Source: a bacterium
GTDB lineage: Bacteria > Patescibacteriota > Microgenomatia > Levybacterales > UBA12049
Assembly: GCA_021784535.1 (NCBI GenBank)
Contig: JAJYHW010000089.1
Location: forward strand, 1 to 26,739
Direction of reading: 5' to 3'
Length of the DNA stretch: 26,739 nucleotides
The notes beneath the pieces are model-generated. The model saw only the letters and a program-made list of their open reading frames with translations. It was not told the DNA's origin and did not search any database. The position numbers were made by a program, and so were the translations under genes. Shown in pieces: positions 20,328-26,739 of the stretch (positions are counted from its first letter, which is position 1; each line of letters starts with the position of its first letter).

Positions 20328-21053
20328 ATGGCAAAAAAAATAAAACGGAAAACAAAAAGAGTTTCAGTAAAAAAAAGTTATGGTATCAAATACCTCAAAC
20401 TGTCACTTCTGGCAACCGTATCATGCGTCATTGTATTTACAGCTGGCAATATTTTAATTAAGCCGGAGCTTCCCTGTGCTAATAGCAAAACCTGCACAAG
20501 CGATCTTTCTGTGCATATCGACAACAATGCGACAGGTATATTTGAAGGCCACACTGTTACGCCACCGAAAATTAATCTCAAACGCGAACTTGCTTCTGCA
20601 GTATTGGGAGCAAGTACCTCTGCAGGACAAAAGCATATCTATATTGATCTTTCAACAGAGCGGCTTTATGCCTATCAAGGTACAACAGAATTTATGGCAA
20701 CGTATATATCTTCAGGGAAATGGGACCCGACACCGGTTGGCAACTTTCACATATGGGAAAAACTGATCGCAACCCGTATGGCGGGAGGCTCAGGAGCTGA
20801 TGCCTATAATTTACCCAATGTCCCCAATGTCATGTACTTCTACGAGGATTACGGATTGCATGGAGCCTATTGGCACAATAATTTCGGTCATCCGATGAGT
20901 CATGGATGTATCAACGAGCGACTTGTTGATGCAAAAAAACTGTATGACTGGGCTGATGGTCCTTCTGGAAATACACCGGGAACAGAAGTGTCGGTATGTA
21001 ATTCTTTTACAGCGCCAAATACTTGTGTTCAAAACAATCCGATAAATGATTGA
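20328..21053 (+). CDS. Membrane-anchored L,D-transpeptidase (YkuD domain)
   Basis: Cross-links or modifies peptidoglycan outside the membrane using a catalytic cysteine. The 241-residue protein has a basic N terminus (about 1-22), one membrane helix or uncleaved signal (23-45), a linker, and a YkuD domain from about residue 102 (HIYIDLSTERLYAYQG). The active site is complete: His178 in LHGAYWHNNFG and SHGCIN (191-196) with Cys194. Cys50, Cys56 and two C-terminal cysteines could form disulfides. The VLGAST segment before the domain and the HGAYWHNNFGHPMSHGC form are, from memory, common in Microgenomates-type CPR proteins. The following gene starts 5 nt after the stop and is probably co-transcribed. 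Confidence 0.9.
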   Translation: MAKKIKRKTKRVSVKKSYGIKYLKLSLLATVSCVIVFTAGNILIKPELPCANSKTCTSDLSVHIDNNATGIFEGHTVTPPKINLKRELASAVLGASTSAGQKHIYIDLSTERLYAYQGTTEFMATYISSGKWDPTPVGNFHIWEKLIATRMAGGSGADAYNLPNVPNVMYFYEDYGLHGAYWHNNFGHPMSHGCINERLVDAKKLYDWADGPSGNTPGTEVSVCNSFTAPNTCVQNNPIND

Positions 21054-21058
21054 GTAAT

Positions 21059-21775
21059 ATGATAGTGATAAAAAAATACATCGGTCTGGAAGCATTATTA
21101 TTTGTTATAGTCGGCGCGTCTGTTGGCTTATATCTGATTACCTATGTAAAAAGCCAGCCGGTACAATTCCATAGTGACGCGGCATTTACTTCCTCACAAC
21201 AAGTCACTACTCCGCCAACAACATCCTTGCAGGCAACACAAACGCCTGTCAAAACAACAATACCGTCAAAAACGCAAAAAACGTCCACAACAATTGCTTT
21301 AACAACACCAATAATCACAAACTCCACCTCACAGATTTCTTCTGATGGCACCCAAACAGTTACTGTCCAGACGGTACAAAATAAATATGGCACGCAGACA
21401 GATAATATTTTTACTGCAAATGAAACCGTGCCGTTGTACTCAAAGACCCTAAGCCAGGGAGAATCAATCAATATCCCTTATAATACCTGGTCGCCTGATG
21501 ATAAATATTTCTTCCTGCAGGATACTACAGCTGCGGGACAGGCAATACTGGTTTTTCAGGCAAACGGGCAACCTTTCGCGAACGGACAAACCTACCTCAA
21601 CATAACTGACGCATATAAAAACTATGGTTCCAATGATATATTCGACCAGGCAACAGGCTGGGCAGCAAATAACCTTATTATCATAATTACCAAGGCTCCT
21701 GATGGCACTGAAGGGACATCGTATTGGTATGAAGTACCGGATGGAAGTATTATTCCTTTGGCAACAAAATTCTAA
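21059..21775 (+). CDS. Membrane-anchored Ser/Thr-rich extracytoplasmic protein, function unknown
   Basis: A 238-residue protein I do not recognise. It begins with one hydrophobic helix (about 8-30), followed by a long Thr/Ser/Gln/Pro-rich stretch (about 40-110) of the kind that spans a cell wall, then a more ordered C-terminal part (about 115-238) with aromatic and glycine-rich strands, including NIPYNTWSPDDKYFFLQD, which recalls one blade of a beta-propeller but is not repeated. It therefore probably faces outward on a wall-crossing stalk. ATG 21059 follows the transpeptidase stop by 5 nt. The end overlaps the convergent FMN reductase gene by 4 nt. A wall-associated role next to the L,D-transpeptidase is inferred from position alone. 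Confidence 0.7.
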   Translation: MIVIKKYIGLEALLFVIVGASVGLYLITYVKSQPVQFHSDAAFTSSQQVTTPPTTSLQATQTPVKTTIPSKTQKTSTTIALTTPIITNSTSQISSDGTQTVTVQTVQNKYGTQTDNIFTANETVPLYSKTLSQGESINIPYNTWSPDDKYFFLQDTTAAGQAILVFQANGQPFANGQTYLNITDAYKNYGSNDIFDQATGWAANNLIIIITKAPDGTEGTSYWYEVPDGSIIPLATKF

Positions 21776-22347
21776 CTATTTAGTTCCTTTCTCGCTTCTT
21801 TCATTTTCTTCGCCCAAAAGATAAGACTATCAAGTAATGCATTTGCAGCCTGATCATTTTCTTTCGTAAATTGATATTTCCCGTTTTTATCGAGATGCTC
21901 CCAGTAATTTGCAAGCGCAATCTGCTCATTCAGATCATACATTTTTGTTTGTGCCGCAATCGTTCTCAAATGTTCCACCGCGCGGGTGCCGCCTGCCGCA
22001 GAACCATAACTGATATACGCAACTGGCTTATAGTTCCATTCCTGCCAGACAAAATCAATCGCATTTTTTAATACAGGAGAATAACTGTGATTATATTCAG
22101 GAGTCACAAAGATAAATCCATCTGACTCTTCAATAATTTTTGACCAGCGTATAGTGTGCTCTTTTGTGTATTTTTTCGCTGAAGGTGGTACTGGTTCATC
22201 AAGAAACGGAAGATTGACTTCCTGCAAATCCACCAGTTCAACTTTTATTTCTTTTCTTTTTTTCGCGATTTCATAGATCCATGTCGCCGGCTGGATATTA
22301 AAACGTCCAGGTCTGACTGATCCTGTAAGAATTTTAATAGTTATCAT
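21772..22347 (-). CDS. NADPH-dependent FMN reductase family flavoprotein
   Basis: A 191-residue flavodoxin-fold reductase. The FMN phosphate loop GSVRPGRFN is at 9-17, and TPEYNHSYSPVLKNAIDF (about 82-99) is the signature of the family that includes chromate, azo and quinone reductases. SYGSAAGGTRAVEHLR provides the second FMN-binding loop. Substrate cannot be told from sequence; quinone or general flavin reduction is likely. Transcribed alone from an extended -10 promoter, with almost no 5' untranslated region. The 3' end overlaps the preceding plus-strand gene by 4 nt. Confidence 0.9.
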   Translation of the reverse strand: MITIKILTGSVRPGRFNIQPATWIYEIAKKRKEIKVELVDLQEVNLPFLDEPVPPSAKKYTKEHTIRWSKIIEESDGFIFVTPEYNHSYSPVLKNAIDFVWQEWNYKPVAYISYGSAAGGTRAVEHLRTIAAQTKMYDLNEQIALANYWEHLDKNGKYQFTKENDQAANALLDSLIFWAKKMKEARKELNS

Positions 22348-22354
22348 CAGTATT

Positions 22355-22363
22355 ATGATACCA
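22355..22363 (-). promoter_or_regulatory. Extended -10 promoter of the FMN reductase gene
   Basis: On the minus strand TGG-TATCAT (22363-22355) has the TGN extension and ends 7 nt before ATG 22347. The mRNA would have 0-1 nt before the start codon. No good -35 is present, consistent with an extended -10. Confidence 0.5.
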
Positions 22364-22420
22364 TAATGGACAAATAAAAAATAGTATTTATTGCCGCAAT
22401 ATCCTATTGATTGACAGAAA

Positions 22421-22449
22421 TTGACAGAATCTATGATGATCTTTATGAT
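22421..22449 (+). promoter_or_regulatory. Promoter of the EamA transporter gene
   Basis: TTGACA (22421-22426), exactly 17 bp, TATGAT (22444-22449): the best consensus promoter in the window. A second TTGACA lies 10 bp upstream (22411-22416). The predicted start, 7 nt after the -10, is position 22456, itself the A of an ATG. Confidence 0.75.
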
Positions 22450-22455
22450 AAAATC

Positions 22456-22476
22456 ATGTTCTTTCTGGATATATGA
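22456..22476 (+). CDS. Possible six-residue leaderless upstream frame overlapping the EamA start
   Basis: ATG at the predicted transcription start opens MFFLDI then TGA. Its stop overlaps the transporter ATG (ATGA, 22473-22476), and the transporter lacks a clear Shine-Dalgarno. It could deliver ribosomes by termination-reinitiation. Too short to be called from sequence alone. Confidence 0.3.
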   Translation: MFFLDI

Positions 22477-23402
22477 AAAAATTTATGGCATTTGGACCAG
22501 TCTTTATTATTGTAGCCGCTCTTCTATGGGCAGTTGATGGGGTGCTCCGCATTAGCCTTTACTCCCTTCCTCCGGCAGTTGTTGTCTTTTACAGTGACGC
22601 AATGGGTTTTATTGTTCTTCTTTTCATCTCATCAAAATGGATCGGTGATATCAAAAAAATGACACGAAAAGAATGGATAGCGATAGCAATTGTCGCGCTT
22701 TTTTCTGAAGCTCTTGGTACAATTCTCTATACTGCAGCTTTGCAAAAAGTGCATTTCCTCCCCTATTCTATCGTCGTGATTCTCGAGCAGCAGCTGCAGC
22801 CTATCTTTGGCATTCTTATGGCAGCACTTTTACTGAAAGAAAAACTGTCAAAAAATTTTCTCTTCTGGGCTGCTATCTCAATCGTTTCCGTATATTTTGT
22901 TACGTTCAAAGATTTACATATCAACCTACAGACAGGTTCTCAAACTATTATCGCGGCAGGTCTTGCTATAGCAAGCGGTGTTATGTGGGGATCTTCAACG
23001 GCAATTAGTAAATTTGTCCTTAAAAAAGTACACTTTCTTACCGCGACAGCAGAAAGATTTTCACTCGGCTCAGTATTTGCGTTTTTATTTATTATTCCAC
23101 AAGGTCAAACTTCCGCGTTATTTCACCTCACGCCAGCTCACATTGTGACACCGATTGCGATCACTCTTTCAACCGGCATGGTGGCTACCGCAATCTACTA
23201 TTATGGTCTAAAACGTACGCCAGCCAGAATAAGTTCAATCTGCGAACTTGCTTTTCCTGCAGCTGCGATAGTTATTGATTATTTCTATTATCATAACTCT
23301 CTTTCACTTACGCAAATTTTCGGCTTCCTTATTCTTATTCTTGCCATGACACAGGTAACCAAAAATATAAGCAAAAAAGAAGCATCGCTCTCTCGTAAAT
23401 AA
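22473..23402 (+). CDS. EamA/DMT-family membrane transporter
   Basis: A 309-residue integral membrane protein with about ten helices in two EamA repeats (about 8-145 and 160-297). The pattern ALLWAVDGVLRISL opens repeat 1 and AIASGVMWGSSTAISKFV opens repeat 2; LEQQLQPIFGILMAALLLKEKLS is the repeat-1 ending typical of the family. EamA members export amino acids, metabolites or nucleotide sugars; substrate is not predictable here. Lying near the BCAA genes is suggestive but the gene has its own strong promoter and opposite orientation to the ilv run. Confidence 0.9.
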   Translation: MKKFMAFGPVFIIVAALLWAVDGVLRISLYSLPPAVVVFYSDAMGFIVLLFISSKWIGDIKKMTRKEWIAIAIVALFSEALGTILYTAALQKVHFLPYSIVVILEQQLQPIFGILMAALLLKEKLSKNFLFWAAISIVSVYFVTFKDLHINLQTGSQTIIAAGLAIASGVMWGSSTAISKFVLKKVHFLTATAERFSLGSVFAFLFIIPQGQTSALFHLTPAHIVTPIAITLSTGMVATAIYYYGLKRTPARISSICELAFPAAAIVIDYFYYHNSLSLTQIFGFLILILAMTQVTKNISKKEASLSRK

Positions 23403-23416
23403 CTGTTATTTTGCAG

Positions 23417-23446
23417 TTGACAAACTAAACATAACTCTGATATCAT
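23417..23446 (+). promoter_or_regulatory. Promoter of the 23453 gene pair
   Basis: TTGACA (23417-23422), 18 bp, TATCAT (23441-23446) with an extended TGA before it. The -10 ends exactly 6 nt before ATG 23453, so the predicted +1 is the A of the start codon. Confidence 0.6.
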
Positions 23447-23452
23447 TTTTTT

Positions 23453-23914
23453 ATGGAAGAAAATAAACAAGGACAGCCATTAGATAATACCCCTACCGCA
23501 GTGTCGCAGGTGCAATCTGAAACTACCTCGCAGCCTATTGCGTCTTCACCCAGCATATCAGAACCACAGCAAACTACTTCTGATGCACCAAAAGTGACGC
23601 CTCAAACAGAAAGTAAATCAAATATGAAGTATATCATAACAGGCATTGCGCTGATACTAGTTGTACTTGCAGCTGTTTATTTTTTTATTACAAAAAGCGC
23701 ACAACAACCGCTTACCATGGCACGCCCCGTACAGCAAGCGAAAACTCCTTCTCAAAAACCAGTGACATCGGTTACCCCTGTCACTGCAGCAAATGTAAAT
23801 CAAACGCTTAGCACGGCAAATAACACAATTAACCAAGCAGTCACGCAAGCAAATACTGATTTAAATAGCGCTAAAAATATTAATACGTCGCAGGATAGTA
23901 CTGCAGGATTATGA
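23453..23914 (+). CDS. Single-pass membrane protein with low-complexity flanks, function unknown
   Basis: A 153-residue protein I do not recognise. Residues 1-57 are Gln/Ser/Thr/Pro-rich and hydrophilic, 58-78 form one membrane helix (MKYIITGIALILVVLAAVYF), and the rest is Ala/Thr/Asn/Gln-rich with a predicted helical stretch near VNQTLSTANNTINQAVTQAN. With a cytoplasmic N-terminal tail the C-terminal part would face outside. The stop overlaps the next start by 4 nt (ATGA), so the two are coupled, and the Asn/Gln-rich helices of both suggest they act together; this is inference. Confidence 0.7.
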   Translation: MEENKQGQPLDNTPTAVSQVQSETTSQPIASSPSISEPQQTTSDAPKVTPQTESKSNMKYIITGIALILVVLAAVYFFITKSAQQPLTMARPVQQAKTPSQKPVTSVTPVTAANVNQTLSTANNTINQAVTQANTDLNSAKNINTSQDSTAGL

Positions 23915-24756
23915 AAAAAACAATATATTCTCTAACAATACTGATTACCTTTACCGGTCTAATGAGACAGGCTGTGCCAGCTTTTGCACAAAACCTCGGC
24001 GGCCAACGCGTTATCAATCAAGTAAATCACGCTCAAAATCAGGCAAGCCGTACAGCAGCAAGACAATCGACTCAATTACAAAATATTATTAATCACTCTG
24101 ATCTTCTTATTGCAAATAGAATAAGCACTTTAAATGCTCTCCTAAACAAAGTCCAAACTGACGCAAAATTATCAGCCAGTGAAAAAAGCAGTCTTAGTTC
24201 ACAAATTCAACTGGAAATTAGCGGAATAACTGCTCTCAAATCAAAAATAGACACAGATACCGACGTCGCTACAGCAAGAATCGATGAAAGATTAATCATT
24301 ACTGATTATTACGTTTATGCAATTTTTGATCCGAAAATCCGTCTTCTTATCATTCTTAATAATTTGCAGACAGTGACATCAAATGTACAAGCACTGGTGC
24401 CTCAATTACAAAATTTAATAAATACTTTTAAAGCACAGGGAAAAGATGTTACGCAATTACAAAACTTGTTAAATGACGTCTCGACACAACTTCAGACCAT
24501 CAGCGCAACTCTTACAAGTGATGTAACGACAATTGAGAACGTTTCGGTAACAACTCAAGGAGCATCTACAATATTCGCAAAAACCCGTCAGGACATCGCA
24601 CAGATAGTAAGAGCAGATTTCGCAAGAATCAGATCAGATTTTGCGCAAATGATACCGCTCTTTACGCAAATCATACGCATAAGTCAGCAGGGAGCGTCGC
24701 AATCGGCAAATCAAACAACAACGATTACACCAGCTTCATCATCCGCAAATCAATGA
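23911..24756 (+). CDS. Secreted helix-rich protein, function unknown
   Basis: A 281-residue protein I do not recognise. It has a clear signal peptide (about 1-26, ending AVPAFA before Gln27) and then an almost wholly helical mature part with heptad-like spacing: LQNIINHSDLLIANRISTLN, KSSLSSQIQLEISGITALKS and VQALVPQLQNLINTFKAQG are long coiled-coil-like segments. QLQNLLNDVSTQLQTISATL repeats the same style. The last 20 residues are Ser/Gln/Thr-rich. There are no cysteines and no catalytic motif. It resembles helical secreted proteins common in CPR genomes, perhaps a surface fibre or spacer. Translationally coupled to the membrane protein upstream. Confidence 0.7.
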   Translation: MKKTIYSLTILITFTGLMRQAVPAFAQNLGGQRVINQVNHAQNQASRTAARQSTQLQNIINHSDLLIANRISTLNALLNKVQTDAKLSASEKSSLSSQIQLEISGITALKSKIDTDTDVATARIDERLIITDYYVYAIFDPKIRLLIILNNLQTVTSNVQALVPQLQNLINTFKAQGKDVTQLQNLLNDVSTQLQTISATLTSDVTTIENVSVTTQGASTIFAKTRQDIAQIVRADFARIRSDFAQMIPLFTQIIRISQQGASQSANQTTTITPASSSANQ

Positions 24757-24757
24757 A

Positions 24758-25405
24758 TTAAACCTCTCTTATCAGTACTTTTTCAAGAGCATCAAGACTT
24801 CTTACAACCAATATATTCTTTTGAAAGGTCACAAGATTTTTAGCTTTTAATGTTCTCATTTCCCGACTGACTGTCTCACGAGTCATTCCTGCAAAAGAAC
24901 TCAACTCTTTTTCTGTAATAGCAAATGCAATACCGTCTTTTCCGGCAATACCAAAACGTTTTGTCATAATGATAAGCTCAGTGATAAGCCGCGCATATGC
25001 ATTGCCCGCCATCAAATATGCCATCCGTGATAAAACGCCATCAATTCCACGGTACAATCTTGAAAGCAAATCTAGTAAAACATCAGGATTTTTTTTAAGA
25101 AATACCATTACTTTTTCACGAGGTGCACGACAGACAATAACATCATCCATTGCCTCAAAATAATAAAAATTTGGCAATTCATTCATGCCCCAGGACATAG
25201 GAAAAAAAGAAACCGGTTTGAAAAGGTTTAAAACAAGCTCGTCACCGTTTCGTGAAATAAGATACATCCTAACGGTACCTTTTTGCAAAAAAAAGATACC
25301 TGAAGGCGCATCGCCTGCATGAATAAGCACCTCGCCTTTTTTAAATTGTTGTTTTTTATACTTTGCAAAAAATACCTCAAGCTTTTGCTGAATCACGCTA
25401 TCCAT
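24758..25405 (-). CDS. Crp/Fnr-family transcriptional regulator
   Basis: A 215-residue regulator with an N-terminal cyclic-nucleotide-type beta-roll (about 15-115), a dimer helix (about 115-150) and a C-terminal winged helix-turn-helix (about 155-210). The recognition helix reads MTRETVSREM: Arg176, Glu177 and Arg181 match the DNA-reading Arg-Glu-Arg of CRP, and Glu, Ser and Arg match FNR. The N-terminal cysteines that hold the FNR Fe-S cluster are absent (only Cys92), and the CRP cAMP-pocket Gly-Glu...Arg-Ser pattern is not visible, so the signal is unknown. A matching palindrome, TGTGATTAAAATCACA, lies before the cytochrome b gene at 222-237. No such site precedes this gene, so autoregulation is not evident. 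Its mRNA should be leaderless. Confidence 0.92.
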   Translation of the reverse strand: MDSVIQQKLEVFFAKYKKQQFKKGEVLIHAGDAPSGIFFLQKGTVRMYLISRNGDELVLNLFKPVSFFPMSWGMNELPNFYYFEAMDDVIVCRAPREKVMVFLKKNPDVLLDLLSRLYRGIDGVLSRMAYLMAGNAYARLITELIIMTKRFGIAGKDGIAFAITEKELSSFAGMTRETVSREMRTLKAKNLVTFQKNILVVRSLDALEKVLIREV

Positions 25406-25411
25406 ACTGCC

Positions 25412-25420
25412 ATTATAACA
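25412..25420 (-). promoter_or_regulatory. Extended -10 promoter of the Crp/Fnr gene
   Basis: On the minus strand TGT-TATAAT (25420-25412) is a consensus extended -10. It ends 6 nt before ATG 25405, so +1 falls on the A of the start codon. The -35 region is poor. Confidence 0.65.
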
Positions 25421-25447
25421 TCTGCATAGAGGGGAAATTCCATATTT

Positions 25448-25789
25448 TTACTGATTATTCAAACAACGCGCGTAGCATTTGATAACAGAAAATCTTTGTA
25501 ATCTGTGCAAAAATTGTAGTACCGGCTTGAGTTCCTGATAAATCCGGCTGGCGTCCTCTCCGTAGATAAAAAATGTCACACACTCTTCTCCATACCCTTT
25601 ATAAAATTCATGCCCTTCATAGAAACCAACGTCTGATTCATTAACCATTTCTCGCAAAATAGTATCCAAATCAAACACGGCGTTAAGAGCCTTCTTATCA
25701 TGTAGTTTACCGGTCGGAAATTGCAAACAGATAATTACCGCCTGCTCATCCTGCCTTTTTCCGCCGGATAATGTATCCGCCAGATCCAT
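25448..25789 (-). CDS. Small soluble protein of unknown function
   Basis: A 113-residue protein I cannot assign. It has no signal or membrane helix. An acidic centre, FDLDTILREMVNESDVGFYEGHEF, is followed by a strand-rich CVTFFIYGEDASRIYQELKPVL and a basic C terminus with two cysteines. The gap to the Crp/Fnr gene is 42 nt and both run on the minus strand, but each has its own promoter-like sequence. TTGCAT (25828-25823), 17 bp and CACAAT (25805-25800) precede it. Confidence 0.65.
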   Translation of the reverse strand: MDLADTLSGGKRQDEQAVIICLQFPTGKLHDKKALNAVFDLDTILREMVNESDVGFYEGHEFYKGYGEECVTFFIYGEDASRIYQELKPVLQFLHRLQRFSVIKCYARCLNNQ

Positions 25790-25799
25790 ACTCTTTTTT

Positions 25800-25828
25800 A
25801 TTGTGGAAAGTTTTTATATAAAATGCAA
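25800..25828 (-). promoter_or_regulatory. Candidate promoter of the 25448-25789 gene
   Basis: On the minus strand TTGCAT (25828-25823), 17 bp, CACAAT (25805-25800). The predicted start leaves about 4 nt before ATG 25789. Confidence 0.4.
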
Positions 25829-25849
25829 GTGGTGAAAATAACAAATTAC

Positions 25850-26739
25850 TTATTCAATCTTTTGTCCATACTTATCTTCGTGAATAACACGCCCACCTCG
25901 AAGTGCTGAGGCAACAGCCGCAAGCAAAGAGATACCTGCAGAGAGAGAAAAAGCAACTGCTACTCCATCCATAAAAGGTCGCGATAAAATTTGGGGGAAA
26001 AAAGAATCTTTAAATACTGTCGCAATAGTATACGCAGGAAGTGTATGAATAACTGCAGACGGTAATAAAGTTTGCATAGGATTATATCCCAAAAATGCAG
26101 CAAATAAAGCTGCTGTCGGAGGGAGATGGGCAATATGCGAGGCTAACCCTGAAGGAATACCTACCTGAGTTAATTGCGAGTAAAAAACAGCAGGCATATT
26201 TTTTGCTATTCCTGCTGTTACCATTGAAAAAATCAACCCAATCGAAAGCGTCATAGCAGAATTCTGAAAAGTTGCAAGCATGCCTGATGCGACACCTCTA
26301 TTGGTAGGCGGAACAGCATTCATAATGGCAGTCGTATTAGGTGCGGCAAAAAGCCCCATTCCGATTCCCATAAGAAATATCCAAGAGGCAAATATACTAT
26401 AATTAAAATCTGCAGGAAGTAAAAGAAGTCCGATAAATCCAGCGCCGGTAAGTATCATTCCACCTGTCGAAAAAGAACGTGACCCATACTTATCTGATAA
26501 ATATCCACTTAATGGACCACTTAATAAAAATGCAATTGTAAGTGGCAACATATACATTGCAGCCCAAAACGGTGTATTTTCAAAGCTGATTCCATGGATC
26601 GGAAGCCAAATGCCCTGCAGCCAAATAATCAACATAAACTGCAATCCTCCACGAGCAGTGGCAGCTAAAAAACCTGCGATATTTCCCATAGTAAACATTC
26701 TGATCTTAAATAACTCCAGATGAAATAATGGATCCTGAA
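25850..26739 (-). CDS. DHA2-type MFS transporter, C-terminal part (5' end beyond window)
   Basis: C-terminal part of a 14-helix major facilitator, probably a drug or metabolite exporter. The first methionine inside is at 26698, but the frame is open to the window edge and reads DPLFHLELFKIRMFTMGN, the link typical of DHA2 proteins between the first and second halves, so the gene continues outside. Visible are GPLSGYLSDKYGSR (the MFS loop motif with Gly and Asp) and MGIGMGLFAAPNTTAIMNAVPPTNRGVASGM, the helix and Pro-rich loop of the second half. A segment with NMPAVFYSQLTQVGIP follows as the loop between helices. Substrate unknown. Confidence 0.85.
   Translation of the reverse strand, partial: QDPLFHLELFKIRMFTMGNIAGFLAATARGGLQFMLIIWLQGIWLPIHGISFENTPFWAAMYMLPLTIAFLLSGPLSGYLSDKYGSRSFSTGGMILTGAGFIGLLLLPADFNYSIFASWIFLMGIGMGLFAAPNTTAIMNAVPPTNRGVASGMLATFQNSAMTLSIGLIFSMVTAGIAKNMPAVFYSQLTQVGIPSGLASHIAHLPPTAALFAAFLGYNPMQTLLPSAVIHTLPAYTIATVFKDSFFPQILSRPFMDGVAVAFSLSAGISLLAAVASALRGGRVIHEDKYGQKIE

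Noticed and set aside
24758..25405. Oxygen-sensing FNR proper
   Set aside because: The N-terminal cysteines needed for the Fe-S cluster are missing; only one cysteine is present.
1..26739. UGA recoding as in some CPR lineages (code 25)
   Set aside because: TGA ends several genes at the expected family length and the downstream frames do not continue homology.
1..26739. CRISPR arrays, tRNA or rRNA genes
   Set aside because: No regularly spaced repeats and no tRNA-like cloverleaf with TTC and anticodon arms, or rRNA-like stretch, was found.

Overview
The window is AT-rich bacterial DNA that is densely coding, with short gaps and many overlapping or nearly abutting genes. TGA is used as an ordinary stop. 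A membrane-anchored L,D-transpeptidase, intrinsic terminator hairpins and Shine-Dalgarno-led internal genes make it bacterial rather than archaeal. The style of the transpeptidase, the helix-rich secreted proteins, the minimal SUF set and the CATTCTGAGCGAAG-type repeats are compatible with a Candidate Phyla Radiation lineage such as Microgenomates. That placement is an inference of low to moderate confidence. By recalled family pattern, several branched-chain amino acid (BCAA) enzymes (LeuA, LeuC, IlvC) look Bacteroidetes-like, which suggests either acquisition by transfer or a different placement.

Layout. (1) 1-1702: a cytochrome b-type membrane protein behind a perfectly palindromic CRP/FNR-like box and a TATAAT that nearly touches the start codon. 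(2) 1703-6367 (+): promoter, leucine-rich leader peptide and terminator/antiterminator, then leuA-leuC-leuD-leuB. The two internal gaps (before leuD and before leuB) each hold a copy of one structured RNA element whose stems covary. (3) 20254-6351 (-): promoter, Ile/Val/Leu-rich leader peptide and attenuator, then ilvB-ilvN-ilvC-ilvA-ilvD-ridA-ilvE, an FTR1-type iron permease, a DUF1858 CxxC protein, and sufC-sufB-sufD(short)-sufS-sufU, all in one direction. REP/MITE-like palindromes lie in several gaps, and one sits inside the sufS reading frame. (4) 20281-26739: an L,D-transpeptidase and a Ser/Thr-rich anchored protein, an FMN reductase, an EamA transporter, a membrane protein paired with a secreted helical protein, a Crp/Fnr regulator, an unknown small protein, and the C-terminal part of a DHA2-type MFS transporter cut by the window edge.

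How the genes fit. Together the leu and ilv units encode a complete Ile/Val/Leu pathway from threonine and pyruvate. Two of its dehydratases, IlvD and LeuCD, are Fe-S enzymes, and the same strand continues into iron uptake and Fe-S assembly. Both BCAA units are apparently controlled by ribosome-mediated attenuation, each with a 15-residue leader peptide. The most novel-looking item is the duplicated RNA element at 4473-4542 and 5193-5263. A second pattern is that several first-in-unit genes have a -10 hexamer ending 6-8 nt before the ATG, predicting leaderless mRNAs.
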